Assembly (NCBI GenBank): GCA_015232395.1
Contig: JADFZT010000010.1
Location: 23,766-84,100 of the forward strand
Origin: Magnetococcales bacterium
Lineage (GTDB): Bacteria > Pseudomonadota > Magnetococcia > Magnetococcales > JADFZT01
Reading direction: 5' to 3'
Length of the DNA stretch: 60,335 bases
Within the stretch, counting starts at the first letter, position 1, and each line of letters opens with the position of its first letter. The translations under genes and the position numbers were made by a program. The notes under the pieces are model-generated. The model was not told where the DNA came from. It searched no databases and worked only from the letters and a program-made list of their open reading frames with translations. Below are positions 28,559 to 36,917 of the stretch, piece by piece.

Positions 28559-29778
28559 TGAAACCCACTACTGACAGTAAATTTATCGATAAAGGCTCGA
28601 AGTCGCCTCCAGAAACCCAACGGGGGTCGGCTTTGCTGATGGCTTTGGCTCTGGTGCTGGTGGGGGGGGTGCTCTCTGCCAACATGACCCGGATGTCGGT
28701 GGTGAGCCACGAAAGCAGCCGCAGCAACTATTCCGCCTCCAAAGCCCTCTATCTGGCGGAGGCAGGCTTGGAAGCGGCCCGTTTTGAATTGTTTGATTCC
28801 AGCTGCGCCGAAGCCAGCTGGACCATCAACTCCGGGGCTATTTCCGCCAGTGGTACCGCCATCGGTGAGTATATCGCCACTGTTACTTTCAATGGCGGCA
28901 CCAACTGGACCCTCTCCAGCACCGGTTATGTCCCTTCCCAGGCCGAAGCCCGGGGTGTGCGAAGTGTGGCGTGGGATGTGGAGTGTGACAGTGGGGGGGC
29001 GGATGGGATGACGATTACAGCAGGTCCTGGGGGCTTGGAGGTCTCCAACAACGTCGATCTGTATGATGAGGGCGTTTATGTGGGGGAAATTCCCAATATT
29101 GATGGGGAATATCGAATTATTGATGATACGGCCACTCCCAGCAACGACCCCCCTGATTTGCCGGATTTACCCCCATTTATCGATATCCCAGCAGGCGGTA
29201 ATGACGAAAGCCACAGCAACGATTGCTCCGTTTCCTTGGATGATTCCACTCATTACAATTCAATCAATGTAAGCAACAACTGTACCCTCGATTTTTCCAC
29301 CAAGGATGGGGAATATCTGATTCGGGATTTTGATGTGGGCAACAATGTCACCGTTATATTTGCACCAGGCGACTACTATTTTGAAGATTTTGATACCGGG
29401 AACAATGTCACTTTTCAGATCAGCACCAATGATGACGGCTCACCAGGGCATGTCAACTTTTATATCGGAAATGAGGCGGAGATCGAAAATAATGCGACCC
29501 CCCAAGGGGGATCTGCCGAGGATATGACCATCTATGTTCACGATGGTGCCTCCCTTGAAATTGAGAATAATGCCCAGGTTTCTGCCGTCATTCGAGCCGG
29601 TGTCAATACGGAAGTTGAAATCAGTAACAATGGCGGGATAGAGGGGGCGATATTCAGTGAGGGCAGTGTGGAGCTCAGTAATAACGCATCTCTCGATTAT
29701 AACCCGGATGCGGCTGACGCTCTTTTTTCTTCTGAACTGGCCACCTCTGTAAATTCCTGGAAAGAGCCCGGCAGCTGA
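28558..29778 (+). CDS. MshP/PilX-like minor pilin with beta-solenoid C-terminal domain
   Basis: A 406-residue protein. A PilX-like N-terminus (RGSALLMALALVLVGGVLSANMTR, processed after RG, with no Glu at +5, as in GspK- and MshP-type pilins) is followed by SKALYLAEAGLEAARFELFD, the standard PilX segment. From about residue 160 the chain becomes rich in Asn and Asp with eight xNN motifs at roughly 20-residue spacing in the later part (SNNV, SNNC, GNNV, GNNV, ENNA, ENNA, SNNG, SNNA), each followed by a beta-prone strand. This suggests a right-handed beta-solenoid with an asparagine ladder. It could sit at the pilus tip as an adhesin. Known MshP proteins are about 140 residues; MshQ is separate and large. 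Confidence 0.78.
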   Translation: MKPTTDSKFIDKGSKSPPETQRGSALLMALALVLVGGVLSANMTRMSVVSHESSRSNYSASKALYLAEAGLEAARFELFDSSCAEASWTINSGAISASGTAIGEYIATVTFNGGTNWTLSSTGYVPSQAEARGVRSVAWDVECDSGGADGMTITAGPGGLEVSNNVDLYDEGVYVGEIPNIDGEYRIIDDTATPSNDPPDLPDLPPFIDIPAGGNDESHSNDCSVSLDDSTHYNSINVSNNCTLDFSTKDGEYLIRDFDVGNNVTVIFAPGDYYFEDFDTGNNVTFQISTNDDGSPGHVNFYIGNEAEIENNATPQGGSAEDMTIYVHDGASLEIENNAQVSAVIRAGVNTEVEISNNGGIEGAIFSEGSVELSNNASLDYNPDAADALFSSELATSVNSWKEPGS

Positions 29779-30025
29779 ATCCAACCTATCTCCAGTGAGA
29801 GTGGTTTTTTGTGATAATCGCAACAATTCTCACTCACATGTCAATACTGTTCCTGAACCAGTTTGTTTATTTCAAAGAGAGGGGGGTTCACTTTGTTCCC
29901 TCTTGAAAAAGATTGCTCGGGATGAAATCAGCTGGCGACATGTGGCGTGAATGGGTATATTTTGTTGTTGAATGATTCTTCAATAATCATCTGCCGCCAA
30001 AGACCAATGGGGGGTTTGATTTTCC

Positions 30026-32230
30026 GTGGCCAAGAAAAAAACATTTCCAGACGCTATTCCCGAAGAGTCCATGCTGCTCCAGTACAAGATTGAAAAAGTA
30101 CTGGGTCAGGGGGGATTCGGTATCACCTATCTCGCTACCGATACCCGGCTGAAAATGCCGGTGGCGCTGAAGGAATATTTTCCCGCCGGGGTCGCGGTGC
30201 GGGATCTGGCCAGCGGTCAGCTCAGGCCCAAATCCCCCAACGAGGAGGCTCAGTTCAAAACCGGGCTCGAAGCCTTCCTGGAGGAGGGGCGTACCCTGGC
30301 CCGTTTTCGCCATCCCAACATCGTCCAGGTGCTCAATTTTTTTGAGGAGATGGGTACCGCCTTCATGGTGATGAGCTATGAGGATGGCAAATGCCTGGGG
30401 GATCTGTTCAAGGCCCGCCAGCAGCTCACCGAAGAAAAGCTTCTGGAGATTGTCCTGCCGCTCCTGGACGGTCTTCATGTTCTCCACGAGGAGGGCTTTA
30501 TCCATCGGGATATCAAGCCCGACAACATCTACCTGCGCAAAAAGGACGACTCTCCCGTGCTGCTGGATTTTGGCGCTACCCGCCAAACCATGGGTGAGCA
30601 GACCAAAACCGTCACCGCCATGTTGACGCCGGGCTACGCCCCCTTTGAGCAATACCACTCTTCCAGCAAGCGGCAGGGGCCCTGGACCGATATTTATGCC
30701 TTGGGTGCGGTGCTCTACCGGGCGGTCTCCGGTCGCCTGCCCGATCACTCCACGGATCGGGGCAGCGCCATCCTCCAGAGCGAACCCGACCCCACCCCTT
30801 CGGCCTTGTCGGTGGCTGGCGGCTACTATTCAGACCATTTTTTAAACGCCGTCGATAAGGCGATGCAGGTTCTGGAAAAAGACCGCCCCCAAAACACCAT
30901 GGAGTTGAAGGAGCGCCTTACCGGTCGATTTGACGGGGTGGACGAACCCCTGACCCGACCGATGATGGGGCAACCACCGGGATTTGCAGCAGGCGGGCCT
31001 GACTTCCAGGAGCCTGCCAGCACCCTGATGGATATTGCCGATCATGACGACTATATGCCGGTTTTGGATGAGGCGACCACCTTTCCCACCGGACCTGCCC
31101 TGGAGCTGGAACCAGAGGATGAGGAGGAAGAGGAGACCCCGCCAGCCGGAAGTGATCCTGCTTCGGATGGCCCAGGCAGTGAAGCGCAACCCGAAGCCCC
31201 ACTCTCCCCCGAACCTGCCCCGGCCCCTGATCGGGTCGCTCCGGAAAATCTGGAGGAGGAGGAAGAGGAGTATGAGAAGGAATCTTCCGGTGGATTGATG
31301 ATCCCGGTTCTGGCCATTTTACTCGGAGCGGGGGGATGGTTTGGCTATCAACATTTTATGGGCGAGGAGAGCGCACCCGCAGGTCAGACAGCCCCGGGAC
31401 AGTTTGCCACGCCAGAACAGGCCCGACACATGCCCCCGGGTGCTTCCGGGATGATGCCTGCCAGCCAACGGGGACCAGCCCGCGATCTTCCCATCGAAGA
31501 GTGGATCGAGCCGGTAACGGGAATGGTTTTTATCAAGGTGGGGGGCGGCTGCTTTCAGATGGGCAGCGATGACGGTAAAAAAGATGAGCAGCCGATTCAC
31601 GAGGCGTGTGTTGGTGATCTCTGGGTGGGCAAGCATGAGGTGACCAACGCCCAGTACAACCAGTGCGTCACCGCTGGCGGTTGCGCTCCCACGGAATGGC
31701 AGGCCGGTGGCAACCTGGAGCACTACAACCAACTGGGCAAAGCCCTCTCCGTGGCCGATCATCCAGTGGTGGGGGTCTCCTGGAACAATGCCAACGAAAT
31801 GGCTGCCTGGCTATCGAGTCAGGGAAATGGCCACTATCGGCTCGCCACGGAAGCAGAGTGGGAATACAGCTGCCGCTCTGGTGGTGGGGACGAAAAATTT
31901 TGCGGGGGGTTTTTAGTCGGCAAAGTAGCTTGGCATTCCAATAATTCCGAAGAGGAAACCCACCCGGTAGGTCTCCTGGAGGCCAACGCCCTGGGCCTTC
32001 ACGATATGAGCGGCAACGTTTGGGAATGGGTGTCGGATTGGCACAACAACGACTATTACCAGGTGAGCCCCATCAACAATCCCCAAGGCCCTCCAGAGGG
32101 TACCCATCGGGTGCGCCGGGGTGGGGGCTGGTATGATCCCCCCAGAGATGTCCGCTCAGCCGGGCGTTATCGAAGTGATGCCAGCATTCGCTTCAACGAT
32201 TTGGGTATGCGCCTGGTGAAAAATCCATAG
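30026..32230 (+). CDS. Ser/Thr protein kinase with membrane helix and FGE-sulfatase-like domain
   Basis: A 734-residue protein. The N-terminal kinase (about residues 15-285) has the glycine loop GQGGFGITYLA, the ATP-anchoring Lys in VALKEYFP, catalytic HRDIKPDN, LLDFGATRQ, and GYAPFEQY typical of this bacterial family. An acidic/proline-rich linker (about 310-420) precedes a membrane helix (IPVLAILLGAGGWFGYQHF, about 425-445). The C-terminal domain (about 490-734) is of the formylglycine-generating-enzyme/sulfatase-modifying family: GMVFIKVGGGCFQMGSD, KHEVTNAQYNQC, RLATEAEWEYSCRSGG, GNVWEWVSDW, RRGGGWYD. The external domain may be a sensor rather than an active enzyme. GTG start. It lies 250 bases after the pilin genes on the same strand. 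Confidence 0.9.
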   Translation: MAKKKTFPDAIPEESMLLQYKIEKVLGQGGFGITYLATDTRLKMPVALKEYFPAGVAVRDLASGQLRPKSPNEEAQFKTGLEAFLEEGRTLARFRHPNIVQVLNFFEEMGTAFMVMSYEDGKCLGDLFKARQQLTEEKLLEIVLPLLDGLHVLHEEGFIHRDIKPDNIYLRKKDDSPVLLDFGATRQTMGEQTKTVTAMLTPGYAPFEQYHSSSKRQGPWTDIYALGAVLYRAVSGRLPDHSTDRGSAILQSEPDPTPSALSVAGGYYSDHFLNAVDKAMQVLEKDRPQNTMELKERLTGRFDGVDEPLTRPMMGQPPGFAAGGPDFQEPASTLMDIADHDDYMPVLDEATTFPTGPALELEPEDEEEEETPPAGSDPASDGPGSEAQPEAPLSPEPAPAPDRVAPENLEEEEEEYEKESSGGLMIPVLAILLGAGGWFGYQHFMGEESAPAGQTAPGQFATPEQARHMPPGASGMMPASQRGPARDLPIEEWIEPVTGMVFIKVGGGCFQMGSDDGKKDEQPIHEACVGDLWVGKHEVTNAQYNQCVTAGGCAPTEWQAGGNLEHYNQLGKALSVADHPVVGVSWNNANEMAAWLSSQGNGHYRLATEAEWEYSCRSGGGDEKFCGGFLVGKVAWHSNNSEEETHPVGLLEANALGLHDMSGNVWEWVSDWHNNDYYQVSPINNPQGPPEGTHRVRRGGGWYDPPRDVRSAGRYRSDASIRFNDLGMRLVKNP

Positions 32231-32264
32231 AAAAATCGTGTAACGCTTCATCCTGGATGATAAA

Positions 32265-32308
32265 AAAAGCCGGGCCTTGGGAGGATATTTCCCCAAGGCC
32301 CGGCTTTT
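32265..32308. terminator. Bidirectional intrinsic terminator
   Basis: AAAAGCCGGGCCTTGGG and its complement CCCAAGGCCCGGCTTTT form a perfect 17-base-pair stem with a short loop, flanked by A-runs on the left and T-runs on the right. It ends the kinase gene and the convergent gene on the other strand. Confidence 0.92.
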
Positions 32309-32337
32309 GATTTGGAAACAGGTCAAGCTATGAATTT

Positions 32338-32928
32338 TCAGCGCATCTCAATGGCAATAGGCCCTGAAAATCCCTCTTTCGGCACACCGGTTACCTGCTC
32401 GTCGTTGGGATAGACCGGCACCAACTGTTTGGTTTCCTTGGGCATGCTTTTGCACTCCCCCCGCCCCTTCAGCATGTAGTGCATCACCTCTACCTTTTCG
32501 CTGGCTTGATCCTGTTTGAGATAATAGAGATTGTCGTCAAAATGAATCAGAGATCCCATGGCGATAGGCCAGCGAGGGTTGGCGATGAAGGCTTGGCCTG
32601 TGCAATCTTTCTTTTCAAAATAAAAACGTTCCTTGGAGATCACGCTTTTCACCTCCATCCCCCGAGAATAGACGGATCCTTCCAGACGAACGTAAAAGCC
32701 GGTATGGGTTATTAAGTCAAGCCTGATTTCATCGGCACCTGGCAAGGTAGTGTAGATCATGATACCGACGGGAGTGTCACCATTTTTTACGATGGCTTGG
32801 GGAGAGGTGGCCGTCGCCAGGGAAGGGGTGGTGCTGATTCCTGTCAATAGGAGGGTCAGGCACGTGAATGGTTTGAGCCATTTTTTCGCGGCTTTGGATT
32901 TGGAAAACATGTGCACTAGTGATCCCAT
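32338..32928 (-). CDS. Secreted protein of unknown function
   Basis: A 196-residue protein with a signal peptide (KKWLKPFTCLTLLLTGISTTPSLA). I do not recognise a family. The mature part has two cysteines (KKDC and GEC), aromatic-rich beta-like segments (GFYVRLEGSVYSRGM, FYFEKKDCTGQAF) and no obvious catalytic motif. The start is uncertain: the ATG at 32928 has GGAT four bases upstream; one at 32910 is also possible and the open frame runs to 32970. It ends just beyond the bidirectional terminator and stands alone. Confidence 0.65.
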   Translation of the reverse strand: MGSLVHMFSKSKAAKKWLKPFTCLTLLLTGISTTPSLATATSPQAIVKNGDTPVGIMIYTTLPGADEIRLDLITHTGFYVRLEGSVYSRGMEVKSVISKERFYFEKKDCTGQAFIANPRWPIAMGSLIHFDDNLYYLKQDQASEKVEVMHYMLKGRGECKSMPKETKQLVPVYPNDEQVTGVPKEGFSGPIAIEMR

Positions 32929-33086
32929 GAAGATCCAAAAACAGTGAATATGACACCCTTTTTCCCTCAATGATGGTGAAGAGAGGGGGGCGGATTTAAT
33001 TCAGGTTTTGAATACTACCACAAAATAGGGTGAAATGCCATTGCCAGCCAGAAAGCTTCCCCGGTTGGTCGAGGAGAAGCTTATGG

Positions 33087-33108
33087 CTACCCCATGATAT
33101 GGGGGTAG
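33087..33108. other. Near-perfect palindrome
   Basis: CTACCCCAT, loop GAT, ATGGGGGTAG, with one unpaired G. It lies in the space between apaG and the unknown secreted gene. A second small hairpin (GCAC, five T, GTGC) follows at once. No T-run is properly placed for a terminator on either strand. The role is unknown. Confidence 0.45.
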
Positions 33109-33203
33109 GAACGCACTTTTTGTGCCATGTTTGACAGATGGAAAACGGGTGGCGTGGATCAGCTGATGGGATCAGGCCGGGGAGGGTGCTCTTTTGGGTC
33201 GGG

Positions 33204-33590
33204 TCAATGCAGTACCCGTTTTTCCGGTTTTATAAAAAAGAAGGCGGGTACCTCGGCCCAAAAACCTTCACCCTGTTCGGTGGTGAAATAATATTTGCCG
33301 CTCATCTCCCCGGTTTGGGTCTCAATCATCGCCCAACTCGTGTAGGAAAAGGATTGTCCTGGGTTGAGCCAGGGTTGCTCCCCCACCACCCCTTCTCCCA
33401 TCACCTCCTGAATCCGACCGTTGTGGCTGCTGATGAGCCAGTGTCGACGCAAAAGTTGTACGGCGAGGGGGCCTTCGTTGCGGATGGTGATGGTATAAGC
33501 AAAGGCGTAACGATCATCGTCGGGTTTGGAGCGTTCGGCGATGTAGCGGGTCATGACTTCGACGGTGATTTCACTGGGTAGATCGCTCAT
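33204..33590 (-). CDS. apaG: ApaG
   Basis: A 128-residue protein of normal family length. The sequence carries the family pattern: IRNEGPLAVQLLRRHWLISSHNGRIQEVMGEGVVGEQPWLNPGQSFSYTSW and GEMSGKYYF. ApaG proteins have a beta-sandwich fold; mutants show changed cobalt and magnesium handling, but no enzymatic function is known. ATG start at 33590. It is a single gene on the minus strand with no partner such as apaH or ksgA next to it. Confidence 0.95.
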   Translation of the reverse strand: MSDLPSEITVEVMTRYIAERSKPDDDRYAFAYTITIRNEGPLAVQLLRRHWLISSHNGRIQEVMGEGVVGEQPWLNPGQSFSYTSWAMIETQTGEMSGKYYFTTEQGEGFWAEVPAFFFIKPEKRVLH

Positions 33591-34347
33591 GGTCTATAGG
33601 CCTGCTTTTGATGGTTTTTTAGGTATAATCGGTTATTTTTCTGACAAAACCTGGAAACAAGGCTGGCCAAAGGGCAGAGCTGAAAAAGAGAACCCACTGG
33701 CGGTTTATCAAAACTGTTTTTGGCCATGCTGCCGGTACCCCTTGGATCTTTGGGGAATCAATCAGTTCCCATTGGGTGTTGCCGGGATTGAATTAAGCGG
33801 GCGATCCCATTTTCAGATGGGCTGAAATGGGTGGGGGAAAATGCCGTAAGTTTGTCCTGGGGCTGGATGGCACGCTGTGGGCCAATATCAAAGATAAACA
33901 GAAAATTTTTTGTGTTCCTGGCTGTTTCCGGTTTTGCCGGTAAAAGCATGATTGATCTGTAAAATAAGTAACATACAGCTGTTTTTCAGGAGACACTTTG
34001 ATCCTTTGTATCAAGTTTGGTTTGTTTCGTTATAAGCATTCATTATTTGTGAAATAGTTGTAATTCCGGTTAATTTTGTGTAAAATTTTTAAGTTTTGCT
34101 CCTCTGGATGGTGGGCCTTTGGTCCGTTTTTTTGACTGAACAGCATCGTTTGTGGATGGGTAGGGCAGCCGACCTGGGGTGGGTTGGCTGATTGTGAATC
34201 CAAAACAAGGATCATCTGAATCGGTACAATTAGCCTGATTCAGACTGTTTGAGACGAAAGGGCTGGATCTGCTGATGCTGACGCCAGTTCATTGAGGTTT
34301 CAACATGTTGCGATTGCCTTCTTTCTTACCCTCTGGGGGGGTGTGAG
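33591..34347. other. Long intergenic region upstream of the TonB receptor
   Basis: About 757 bases with no convincing gene; the part near 33930-34090 is AT-rich. I looked for a cobalamin riboswitch box (GCCACTG type) in front of the receptor gene and found none, and no Fur-box-like palindrome stood out. One imperfect hairpin (CCCATTTTCAG ... CTGAAATGGG) lies at about 33807-33832. The region probably holds the promoters of apaG and of the receptor operon. Confidence 0.5.
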
Positions 34348-36339
34348 ATGATTTTTTCCGACGCTGGTTTGCGCCACTCTCTGCGGCTGCTTGCCGTACC
34401 TCTGTTTTTGGTCACAGCTCCTGCTTATGCCCAGGAGATGGCGGACGAGCAAGCCTTCGATGAGCTGGAAGCCTTGATGGAATACAGTATCGAGGATCTG
34501 GTCAATATCCAGGTGACCACCGCCTCTCGCAAGGAGCAGCGTCTAGGGGATACGGCTGCGGCTGTTTATGTGATCACCCAGGAGGAGATCCGCCGTTCGG
34601 GCGCCACCTCCATTCCCGAAGCGCTGCGCATGGCTCCCGGCCTTCATGTGGCCCGTTTCAACAGCAATAACTGGGCGATCACGGCTCGGGGCTTCAACGA
34701 CCAATATTCTGCCAAGTTATTGGTGCTGATGGATGGCCGTTCCATCTATACACCACTGTTTTCCGGCGTTTTTTGGGATATGCAGGATACCATGCTGGAG
34801 GATGTGGAGCGGATTGAGGTGGTGCGGGGCCCCGGGGGGGCGATGTGGGGAGCCAATGCCGTCAACGGGGTGATCAACATCATCACCAAAAAGACCAAAG
34901 ATTCCCAGGGCTGGCTGGTGAGCCTGGGGGGAGGTGACTTCGAACCCTATCACACCGCTTTCCGCTATGGTGGCCAGCTGGGAGAGGATGCCACCTTCCG
35001 GATTTGGGGAAAGGGGTTTGAGCGCAATGCCTTCAATGCCGTTGCCGGTGGAGATGCCGGGGATTCCTGGGATGGCAAGCGGGGTGGTTTCCGAACAGAA
35101 TGGCAGGTCAATGAGCGCAATCATCTGACGCTTCAGGGGGATCTTTTCCAGGGAGATGTCGATTTGGAAAGTGGGGAGTATGAAGGGGGCCATGTATTAC
35201 TGCGCTGGACCCATGCCCGGAACGATCAAGAGGCCTCTTTGCAGCTTTACTATGATCGAGCGGAGCGGATTGAGTATGAAAAACGGGATATTTTTGATCT
35301 CGATTTTCAGCACCAGTTTTCCCCGTTTGACCGCCATCAGATCATCTGGGGGTTGGGGTATCGCCTCTCTGACGATGAGACCGGGGAGGCGGTTTTATCC
35401 GGTGGCACATCGGGTTTTGGTGTTTCCACGACCCTTGTCACCTGGGATCCTGCTGAAAAAAGCGATGAGATTTTCAGTGTTTTTCTCCAGGATGAGGTCA
35501 CCCTGATTGATGAAACCCTGAAACTGATCGTGGGCTCAAAGTTTGAGGATAACGACTATTCCGGTTTTGAAATTCAGCCCAACGCTCGCCTGCTGTGGAA
35601 TGTCAACGAATCCAACACCCTGTGGGCTGCCGTCTCCCGGGCTATCCGCTCGCCTTCCCGGACCACCTCTGATTTCAGTCTGATCGTTTCAGAAACCGGA
35701 TTTACCAATACCCTGGTCGGCACCGACAATCTGGATGCAGAGTCCATGATGGCCTATGAATTGGGCTATCGGGGCCGGTTCGGCGACCGGTTCATGCTGG
35801 ATATTGCGGCCTTCTACAATGCCTATGACGATCTGATCTCCTACGAAAACGAGACCACCTTTATTCCACCCTTCAGCATTTTGGTCTCCAGTTGGACCGG
35901 CAGCATGTTGGAAGCAGAGACCTATGGCGTGGAAACAGCCATCCATTGGCAGGTGCTCGACAACTGGAAGCTCAAGGGTAGCCACACTTTTCTGAACATG
36001 GATCTGGAACTGAAGAGCGGTTCCACCGACACAGCGGGTCTGGACCGGGGAAAACGGATTCCAAGCCACCAGTTTCAGATCCGTTCTTATCTGGATCTTC
36101 CCTACAATCTGGAATTTGATACCGCTCTCTACTATGTCAGCCATCTGAAGGGAGATGCGGATATTCCCGCCTATGCCCGCCTGGATGCCCGGCTGGGCTG
36201 GCATCCCACGAAAAATTGGGAAGTCAGCCTGAGTGCTGAAAACATCATGGATAACGAGCACCCGGAATTTATCGGTGTCAGTTTTCCGGAGAGTGAAATT
36301 CCCCGCTCCTTTTTTGCCAAGCTGACCTTCAAATATTGA
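34348..36339 (+). CDS. TonB-dependent outer-membrane receptor
   Basis: A 663-residue receptor with a signal peptide (cleaved near APAYAQ), plug domain (about residues 48-165: VTTASRKEQRLGDTAAAVYVITQEEI, LRMAPGLHVARFNSNNWAITARGF, VLMDGRSIY, DVERIEVVRGPGGAMWGANAVNGVINIITK) and a 22-strand-type barrel ending in an aromatic residue (TFKY). Such receptors import siderophores, cobalamin or other ligands, or act in signalling. The substrate is not clear. The plug is like those of receptors found next to YfiR-like and sensor-kinase genes, and the next gene (nine bases away) is YfiR-like. ATG at 34348 after GGTGTGAG. Confidence 0.9.
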   Translation: MIFSDAGLRHSLRLLAVPLFLVTAPAYAQEMADEQAFDELEALMEYSIEDLVNIQVTTASRKEQRLGDTAAAVYVITQEEIRRSGATSIPEALRMAPGLHVARFNSNNWAITARGFNDQYSAKLLVLMDGRSIYTPLFSGVFWDMQDTMLEDVERIEVVRGPGGAMWGANAVNGVINIITKKTKDSQGWLVSLGGGDFEPYHTAFRYGGQLGEDATFRIWGKGFERNAFNAVAGGDAGDSWDGKRGGFRTEWQVNERNHLTLQGDLFQGDVDLESGEYEGGHVLLRWTHARNDQEASLQLYYDRAERIEYEKRDIFDLDFQHQFSPFDRHQIIWGLGYRLSDDETGEAVLSGGTSGFGVSTTLVTWDPAEKSDEIFSVFLQDEVTLIDETLKLIVGSKFEDNDYSGFEIQPNARLLWNVNESNTLWAAVSRAIRSPSRTTSDFSLIVSETGFTNTLVGTDNLDAESMMAYELGYRGRFGDRFMLDIAAFYNAYDDLISYENETTFIPPFSILVSSWTGSMLEAETYGVETAIHWQVLDNWKLKGSHTFLNMDLELKSGSTDTAGLDRGKRIPSHQFQIRSYLDLPYNLEFDTALYYVSHLKGDADIPAYARLDARLGWHPTKNWEVSLSAENIMDNEHPEFIGVSFPESEIPRSFFAKLTFKY

Positions 36340-36347
36340 GCGCTTAA

Positions 36348-36902
36348 GTGAAAAAACCTCTCCACAGACCACTGAATTTCCTGCTGGGGCTGCTGCTTGC
36401 GGTCAGCCTGGTGCTGGGGTTTTCAGTGCGTGGGGTTTGGGCCGCTCCTTCCGAGGCCCAGGTAAAGGTGGTGTTTCTCTATAATTTCACTAAATTTGTC
36501 GAATGGCCGAGTGCTGCTTTTCCAAACAGCGAATCTCCGTTTCAGGTGTGTGTGATGGGGCAGGACTCCTTTGGTTCCTTGTTAATGGCCATCAAAAAAA
36601 AATCGGTCCGAGGACGACCGCTCAACATTCGTCGCCCTGACTCTCTGGCAGAGACCGACAGCTGTCACCTGCTTTTTGTGTCGGAATCAGAAAAAAGCCA
36701 CTCAGAAAAAATTATCCAGGCCATGCTCGGTAAGCCAATACTCACCGTTGGTGAAAGTGATGGATTTGCCGATAAGGGGGGGATGATCCATTTTTTTATC
36801 GAGAAAGGCGCTGTCCGTTTTGTCATCAACCGGGAAGCGATCAAAAAGGCCGGCTTGACGGTCTCATCCCGATTGTTGCGTGTTGGGCGCCTCCTCAAAT
36901 AG
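36348..36902 (+). CDS. YfiR/DUF4154-family periplasmic protein
   Basis: A 184-residue protein with a signal peptide or anchor (LNFLLGLLLAVSLVLGFSVRGVWA) followed by the YfiR pattern: VKVVFLYNFTKFVEWP near the start of the mature part, VCVMGQDSFGSLL, CHLLFVSES, ILTVGESDGFADKGGMIHFFIEKGAVRFVIN and SSRLLRVGRLL. In Pseudomonas YfiR holds back the diguanylate cyclase YfiN; here a hybrid kinase follows 15 bases later instead. The signal would be passed from the periplasm to that kinase, an inference. GTG start. A run of nine A (36594-36602) within the gene is a possible slippage site. Confidence 0.85.
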   Translation: MKKPLHRPLNFLLGLLLAVSLVLGFSVRGVWAAPSEAQVKVVFLYNFTKFVEWPSAAFPNSESPFQVCVMGQDSFGSLLMAIKKKSVRGRPLNIRRPDSLAETDSCHLLFVSESEKSHSEKIIQAMLGKPILTVGESDGFADKGGMIHFFIEKGAVRFVINREAIKKAGLTVSSRLLRVGRLLK

Positions 36903-36917
36903 CCGAGCGAAGATTTT

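Noticed and set aside
33591-34347. Possible cobalamin riboswitch upstream of the TonB receptor
   Set aside because: No GCCACTG-type box or matching structure was found in the region.
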